NCBI GenBank assembly: GCA_011053245.1 | Contig: DRGS01000044.1 | Span: 1 to 8,101 of the forward strand | Source of the DNA: Phycisphaerales bacterium | GTDB taxonomy: Bacteria; Planctomycetota; Phycisphaerae; Sedimentisphaerales; Anaerohalosphaeraceae | Direction of reading: 5' to 3' | DNA: 8,101 nt | Part shown: piece by piece, positions 5,219-8,101 of the stretch | Position numbering within the stretch: position 1 is the stretch's first letter | Layout: every line of letters begins with the position of its first letter | Made by a program: the position numbers and the translations under genes | The notes under the pieces: model-generated | What the model was told of the DNA's origin: nothing | What the model saw: only the letters and a program-made list of their open reading frames with translations | Databases searched by the model: none

Positions 5219-5974
5219 TCAGATATCTCCGCCCACCACACTGCTTTTGCGGTGAGCAATCTCATTGTTAAGGTCTAAAAATAATGGCTGGTGCATGTAG
5301 GTCAACACAATAGAGCTATCTTCCATAAATCCCTCGTCACGGTTCATGTGTATATTCACCTTTATGCCGTCAATTATAGGTAAGAAGTCCACTTCACCAA
5401 ACAGAGACGCCCCCAGCCCCTCATCTATGTTTCCATATTTTGCCAAAAGGCTTTGTTTAATAGCGTTATAGTTTGATTCGGTGGCATCCGAGAAATAAAC
5501 GATGACTACACAAACCTTGCCGTTGTAAGAGAACACCACAAGATTTTTTAGATACTCTGGGCGGGTCATAACAAACCACGCATCACCCAGTCCGCCAATA
5601 TCTGCAAAGACGAAATCGCTCGGCTGTAAACCAAGACGTCTATCAAGTCTACGCACACCCTCACCCAAATAAACCCCAAATATCGGGTCACGCAAAACGA
5701 CATCGCTTTTGACTTGCTGTGTCCTTCGGACGGAACGCAGGTTACGAGCCAGATGCTGGCGGGGCTTGGGTTCCGGGGCGATAGGCTCGGCTGTATTATC
5801 CACCATAGCCTCCGAAGGGTGATCGTCACGGCCAACCGAAACATCAATCTCCGTAACGGTAGGGACAACCACTCTTTCAGAGGGGCGGATAAATACGCCG
5901 CCTAAAAGCATGCCAACAGCGATAGCTAACGCCGCCACCGTCACAATAATAACGATAATTTTTTCTCTTCCCAT
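5219..5974 (-). CDS. 251-aa membrane-anchored extracytoplasmic protein of unknown function
   Basis: MGREK is followed by a long hydrophobic stretch (IIVIIVTVAALAIAVGMLLGGVFI, about residues 6-29), which is an uncleaved signal anchor or signal peptide. Residues ~30-95 are a Pro/Glu/Arg-rich, probably disordered linker. From about 97 a compact domain follows: DPIFGVYLGEGVRRLDRRLGL, then beta-rich LVVFSYNGKVCVVIVYFSD, then a helix YNAIKQSLLAKYGN, and further strands (IKVNIHMNRDEG, SSIVLTYMHQPLF). The 'GVxLGxxxxxLxxxLGL ... GKVxxIxVxF ... LxxKYG' order resembles small secreted domains seen in many bacterial lipoproteins, but I cannot name the family. No clear SD precedes the ATG; a promoter candidate is at 6034-6061. 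The 82-aa ORF follows almost without a gap, so they may form a two-gene envelope unit. Confidence 0.75.
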   Translation of the reverse strand: MGREKIIVIIVTVAALAIAVGMLLGGVFIRPSERVVVPTVTEIDVSVGRDDHPSEAMVDNTAEPIAPEPKPRQHLARNLRSVRRTQQVKSDVVLRDPIFGVYLGEGVRRLDRRLGLQPSDFVFADIGGLGDAWFVMTRPEYLKNLVVFSYNGKVCVVIVYFSDATESNYNAIKQSLLAKYGNIDEGLGASLFGEVDFLPIIDGIKVNIHMNRDEGFMEDSSIVLTYMHQPLFLDLNNEIAHRKSSVVGGDI

Positions 5975-6033
5975 TTAGATTGGTCCGAATTTTTCAGCTA
6001 AGGAATAACGAAGCCTAAAATCAGAGATTTCCT

Positions 6034-6061
6034 TATATACAAATAGGTAGTTATATGTAAA
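6034..6061 (-). promoter_or_regulatory. Candidate promoter of the 251-aa gene
   Basis: On the minus strand, TTTACA (6061-6056), a 16-bp spacer and TATATA (6039-6034) lie about 60 bp upstream of the ATG at 5974. The -35 touches the repeat copy at 6058-6078. The rest of the 5975-6190 gap shows no convincing gene. Confidence 0.4.
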
Positions 6062-6078
6062 ATGCCAAATAGTTTTTA
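6058..6078. repeat. Two-block repeat, copy 2 (21 bp)
   Basis: TAAAATGCCAA is directly followed by ATAGTTTTTA. The same two blocks occur at 2164-2195 with an 11-bp insertion between them. The flanking DNA on the right (TTCGCA, CGCGTT words) also resembles the 3' end of the PP-loop gene next to copy 1, so a slightly longer diverged segment may be shared. Confidence 0.6.
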
Positions 6079-6190
6079 AGGAGAACACTTCGCACGGACG
6101 CGTTCTGCACAACTAATACAGGGATTAGTAGCATGAACCGCGAGATTGTGCCCATTGTCAACTTTCAGAAAGAACTTGAAATTCGCAAAA

Positions 6191-6469
6191 TTACGCAGAT
6201 TTTGAGGGCCTCTGACCCTGTTTTTGTTTTTCTGCTGCTGCTTCGGCTTCAGAAACGATGTCGTCAACTTCATCCGCATAAGCAAATTCAATCTCTTTAG
6301 CACGGTAATTCTGCAAAACTATCTTCTTTTCAGCATCAGGCATGGTGCAAAAAGCATTTATTGCCGCAGATGCAACCACGCCGGGACCATCGTACTTTTC
6401 GCCTTCAACGTCAAGCTCCTCACACACGAACGCAGGGAGGTATAAAGTTTTTCGTTTTTTTTCATTCAT
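6191..6469 (-). CDS. 92-aa small phage-like protein, possible RHH-type N-terminus
   Basis: ATG at 6469 starts MNEKKRKTLYLPAFVCEEL. The segment KRKTLYLP is a basic beta-strand-like start followed by Pro, then an acidic helix (AFVCEELDVEGEKYDG), then an Ala-rich helix (GVVASAAINAFCTMPDAEKKIVLQNYR). This resembles small RHH-fold phage proteins, although the acidic first helix is unusual for a DNA binder. The C-terminus is a Glu/Ala/Gln-rich helix or coiled-coil candidate (EVDDIVSEAEAAAEKQKQGQ). No strong SD is visible. It diverges from the 55-aa gene at 6612 across a 142-bp A/T-rich region that probably holds promoters for both. An overlapping 75-aa frame on the same strand, ending at 6076 with CISCAERVRAKC, is judged less likely. 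Confidence 0.65.
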   Translation of the reverse strand: MNEKKRKTLYLPAFVCEELDVEGEKYDGPGVVASAAINAFCTMPDAEKKIVLQNYRAKEIEFAYADEVDDIVSEAEAAAEKQKQGQRPSKSA

Positions 6470-6565
6470 GTAAGCTATTATCTCATAAGAATTTATGGAG
6501 TAAAGTAATAATCTTTTAATAATTTTTTAACTTTTTAGTGGGCATGAGCCGATTTATCATGTATG

Positions 6566-6595
6566 GTTAATACAGAATGAATAGTAATTATTAAC
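6566..6595. promoter_or_regulatory. Spaced inverted repeat upstream of the 55-aa RHH-like gene
   Basis: GTTAAT (6566-6571) and ATTAAC (6590-6595) are inverted arms 18 bp apart, ending just before the ribosome site of the 55-aa gene. A weak plus-strand promoter candidate, TTTTTA (6532-6537) with TATCAT (6555-6560), lies upstream. An autoregulatory operator is plausible, but the arms are short and A/T-rich. Confidence 0.25.
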
Positions 6596-6611
6596 AGAGG
6601 TGGATATAAAA

Positions 6612-6779
6612 ATGATCGCACAAAACATAAATATGAAACTGACAGGTGATATCTGGATAGCATTCCAAATGTTTGCAAAGAGGGTTATAAGCAACGACGT
6701 AAGCGAAAGCACACCTGAAATAGTCAGAGAACTCATAAAAGAAACTCCTGAATACGCTAAAATTAAAAGCAGCCTTTAG
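6612..6779 (+). CDS. 55-aa ribbon-helix-helix-like small protein
   Basis: ATG at 6612 follows GAGGTGG with an 8-nt spacer, one of the best ribosome sites in the window; TAG is at 6777-6779. The sequence starts MIAQNINMKLTGDIWIAFQM. INMKLTGDIW could be the DNA-contacting beta-strand, IAFQMFAKRVISND the first helix, and STPEIVRELIKETPEYAKIK the second helix, the layout of Arc/MetJ-like RHH repressors. The assignment rests on pattern only. It is the first of a plus-strand run that continues with a phage-type protein 81 bp downstream. It may regulate its own divergent promoter region. Confidence 0.65.
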   Translation: MIAQNINMKLTGDIWIAFQMFAKRVISNDVSESTPEIVRELIKETPEYAKIKSSL

Positions 6780-6860
6780 CAATTAAGAATCAAGCGTGAC
6801 CAACGCCGTTTAGGCGGCGAATGCTAATAGAGCACAACTAAGAGAAAGGTGGGGAATATC

Positions 6861-7190
6861 ATGGAAAATAAACATGCAGTTTTAGAGGCTGTCGACGAGC
6901 AACGGCAGCAGAATTTGTCTGCGTTCGAGCATTCGCCCGGTCCGTGGTTCATCGAGGACAGAGGCGAGCATACCGTAACGCTCAGGGATGCAAATGACAA
7001 AGTGATCGCAATAATCTGCGTTGGAAACTCCGAAGGATTGGGGTGCGTCGGCACGACAGTCGAATGCAGGGGCAATATCGCGATCATATCGGCCGCACTG
7101 GAGGCGGCTGTGATGTACGAACAGGCGGGTATGGGCGCGGAGATATGCGCGTTAATGGCCGCATCGATGGAAACGGTAGCAAGGTTATAA
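6861..7190 (+). CDS. Phage 'TPGPW-type' small protein, divergent
   Basis: ATG at 6861 is preferred over the in-frame GTG at 6849, because the GTG lies inside the ribosome site AGGTGG (6847-6852), which is 8 nt before the ATG. The 109-aa product begins MENKHAVLEAVDEQRQQNLS. The core HSPGPWFIEDRGEHTVTLRD, then KVIAIICVG, then GNIAIISAALEAAVMYEQAG matches the layout of a very common phage and prophage family: (H)TPGPW near the start, a beta-rich middle with 'I..dadg..ia.v', and an Ala-rich 'NA.LI..AP.LL..L' helix at the end. Here NAALIAAAPELL is replaced by GNIAIISAALEAA. The molecular role of the family is not established as far as I know. Its presence supports a phage origin for the right-hand region. 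Confidence 0.8.
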   Translation: MENKHAVLEAVDEQRQQNLSAFEHSPGPWFIEDRGEHTVTLRDANDKVIAIICVGNSEGLGCVGTTVECRGNIAIISAALEAAVMYEQAGMGAEICALMAASMETVARL

Positions 7191-7254
7191 AAAGTAAAGT
7201 TCTTTGGTAGGGTTGGGCTGGTTGGTTTTTAGATGATAGATAAAAGGTGAAAAA

Positions 7255-7857
7255 ATGCAAAAATATTGTAATAGTTTGGCGATCATTCTTTTGGGGTTAT
7301 CAGTTATAAACCACTGTGGAGGTATACACAGCAAGTCACCGCTTACGGGAATAACCGGCGGAGATTACATCACTGTTTCTCCAGAGGACCCCAATACGGT
7401 TAAAGGGCCCCCTCTCGGGATGTGCAGGATAGCTCAGGTTCCCTTTGTCTATAGAACCATCTGGGTGGGCTCAGATAATTACACACTGTCCGAAGGGGCG
7501 GAGGTAATAGAGTACCAACGGCGAAAGAGTCCCAAGTCAAGATGGTGTGTCGTCACAGGCGAGTCCGACCTTGACACTATCGAAAAGGAGATGTGGCTCG
7601 ACATCGTCAGAGTAAGCAATGCTCTCGCAATGGAACCAACGGAAAATGCGGGCGTCAATATAGAGAGGTGTCTGGAAAACAGCGACCCAAACTTTCTTAC
7701 AGGTTCACTATCGGTCGTATCTGATCCTAATCTTTTTGTAGGTTTTACGAGGTGGAAACCAGCAAAATACAAATGTAAAACCCACGGAGTGATCGACTCG
7801 GTGATCACGAGGCACGATGGCCGCAGCGCATGCGTCGAGTGCTTTTTTGGGCAATGA
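7255..7857 (+). CDS. 200-aa protein with N-terminal hydrophobic segment and C-terminal Cys/His zinc-knuckle pattern
   Basis: ATG at 7255 is preceded by AAAGGTG with a 5-nt spacer. The N-terminus (MQKYCNSLAIILLGLSVINH) has a short hydrophobic core followed by CGG. This is signal-peptide-like, but the residues before Cys (INH) do not make a good lipobox, so lipidation is doubtful. The middle (VSPEDPNTVKGPPLGMCRIA, then PKSRWCVVTGESDLDTIEKE) is unrecognised. The C-terminus has C174-x2-H177 and C193-x2-C196 in KCKTHGVIDSVITRHD and CVECFFGQ, a four-ligand zinc-ribbon pattern. Zinc ribbons usually act in the cytoplasm with nucleic acids or proteins, which sits oddly with a signal sequence. No homologous family is recognised. 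It follows the phage-type gene by 64 bp in the same direction. Confidence 0.7.
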   Translation: MQKYCNSLAIILLGLSVINHCGGIHSKSPLTGITGGDYITVSPEDPNTVKGPPLGMCRIAQVPFVYRTIWVGSDNYTLSEGAEVIEYQRRKSPKSRWCVVTGESDLDTIEKEMWLDIVRVSNALAMEPTENAGVNIERCLENSDPNFLTGSLSVVSDPNLFVGFTRWKPAKYKCKTHGVIDSVITRHDGRSACVECFFGQ

Positions 7858-7915
7858 ATCACTTGACTCACCGTTGCGCAGCAGTTAACTAAAAACTAAA
7901 AACCAAAGACTAATT

Positions 7916-8101
7916 ATGCCGACGAAACAGCTTACATTTTCGATGAAGGAATACGACCGGGGCGGATTCGTTTCGGTCGCCGAGGTCGCTAAGAAAACCT
8001 CGCTGTCGCTGGCTACGATCTACAAAGAGATCGAGTCCGGTCGGATGGTCGCTTATTCGTTGTTAATATTTATTAGCGCCCACCTCTCCACATCGGCAGG
8101 C
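7916..8101 (+). CDS. AlpA/excisionase-like helix-turn-helix protein, 5' part; apparently disrupted
   Basis: The ATG at 7916 opens a frame that runs off the window, starting MPTKQLTFSMKEYDRGGFVS. FVSVAEVAKKTSLSLATIYK followed by EIESGRMVAY is the classic MerR/AlpA/excisionase 'HTH_17' pattern: first helix, second helix with SxxTIYK recognition residues, then the 'E.GR..A.' turn. In family members the next segment is usually a basic strand leading to 'R....DVE.W'. Here the frame instead turns into hydrophobic SLLIFISAHLSTSAG. The missing DVERW motif is found on the opposite strand immediately after (8053-8101), so the gene looks broken at about 8052. TTGACT at 7863-7868 could be a -35, but no good -10 or SD is visible. 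Family members control excision or transcription of mobile elements. Confidence 0.7.
   Translation, partial: MPTKQLTFSMKEYDRGGFVSVAEVAKKTSLSLATIYKEIESGRMVAYSLLIFISAHLSTSAG
8053..8101 (-). pseudogene. Possible 3' end of an HTH_17-type gene, inverted
   Basis: The minus strand reads PADVERWALININNE and TAA (8055-8053) from the window edge. 'ADVERWA' close to a stop is typical of the C-terminus of AlpA/HTH_17 proteins. It is the part that the plus-strand HTH gene lacks. It could belong to a separate gene that extends beyond the window, or be the inverted remainder of the same gene. Confidence 0.4.

Noticed and set aside
6076..6303. 75-aa minus-strand frame ending CISCAERVRAKCSP, a possible Cys-containing small protein.
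   Set aside because: Its first half lies inside the 92-aa gene in another frame and it has no ribosome site of its own. The Cys-rich end could be a relic, since nearby DNA resembles the 3' end of the PP-loop gene, but this is not enough to call a gene.
6793..6825. CGCCG-TTTAGG-CGGCG stem upstream of the 109-aa gene, considered as a terminator or integron attC-like site.
   Set aside because: The stem is only 5 bp, there is no T-run, and no paired GTTRRRY/RYYYAAC core sequences could be found.
3..8101. CRISPR array, rRNA, complete tRNA, IS element with terminal inverted repeats, or riboswitch.
   Set aside because: No regularly spaced repeats, no rRNA or complete tRNA cloverleaf, no transposase motifs and no recognisable riboswitch core were seen on either strand.

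Overview
The window looks like an accessory, phage- or island-derived segment of a bacterial chromosome. It holds the 3' end of a repetitive virion-like protein, a tyrosine integrase beside half a tRNA gene, two broken integrase 3' tails, a phage-type PAPS-reductase-family enzyme, several very small DNA-binding-like proteins, a divergent phage 'SPGPW' protein and an AlpA/excisionase-like gene start. A pseudopilin with the signature GFSLNELLVVIAIVALL hints at a lineage rich in such proteins (Planctomycetota would fit), but this is only an inference. TGA is used as an ordinary stop by several genes, and sigma70-type promoters and Shine-Dalgarno (SD) sites are recognisable.

Layout. Positions 1-515: end of a repetitive structural-type protein (+). 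531-563: long perfect hairpin. 589-714: 41-aa membrane peptide (-) with a near-consensus promoter and a palindromic operator. 762-869: integrase tail remnant A (-). 883-1848: terminator-like hairpin, strong promoter and pseudopilin gene (+). 1884-1991: integrase tail remnant B (-). 1981-3590: three-gene minus-strand operon (115-aa unknown protein, PP-loop/PAPS-reductase-family enzyme, 56-aa ribbon-helix-helix-like protein) behind one strong promoter with its own palindrome. 3728-4717: complete tyrosine integrase (-), whose 3' end is homologous to tails A and B. 4805-4846: 5' half of a tRNA-Arg(UCG) (-) ending just past the anticodon loop. 4969-5974: two probable membrane-associated proteins (-). 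6191-6469: 92-aa small protein (-). 6612-8101: plus-strand run with a small RHH-like protein, a phage-type 109-aa protein, an exported or anchored protein with a C-terminal Cys/His zinc-knuckle pattern, and the start of an HTH gene that appears to be broken by an inversion at about 8052.

How the parts may work together. The integrase and split tRNA mark an element boundary at about 4805: the integrase side (leftward) is probably the element, and the right side is flanking DNA or a second element. The most unusual pattern is that integrase 3' tails recur as same-orientation remnants, both broken at nearly the same codon. They separate 'cassettes' of unrelated cargo: a membrane peptide, a pseudopilin, and the sulfur-enzyme operon. 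This is either repeated insertion and decay at one hotspot, or recombination at a site inside the integrase 3' end. Two short promoters with -10-overlapping palindromes, and several RHH-like small proteins, suggest repressor-controlled expression.
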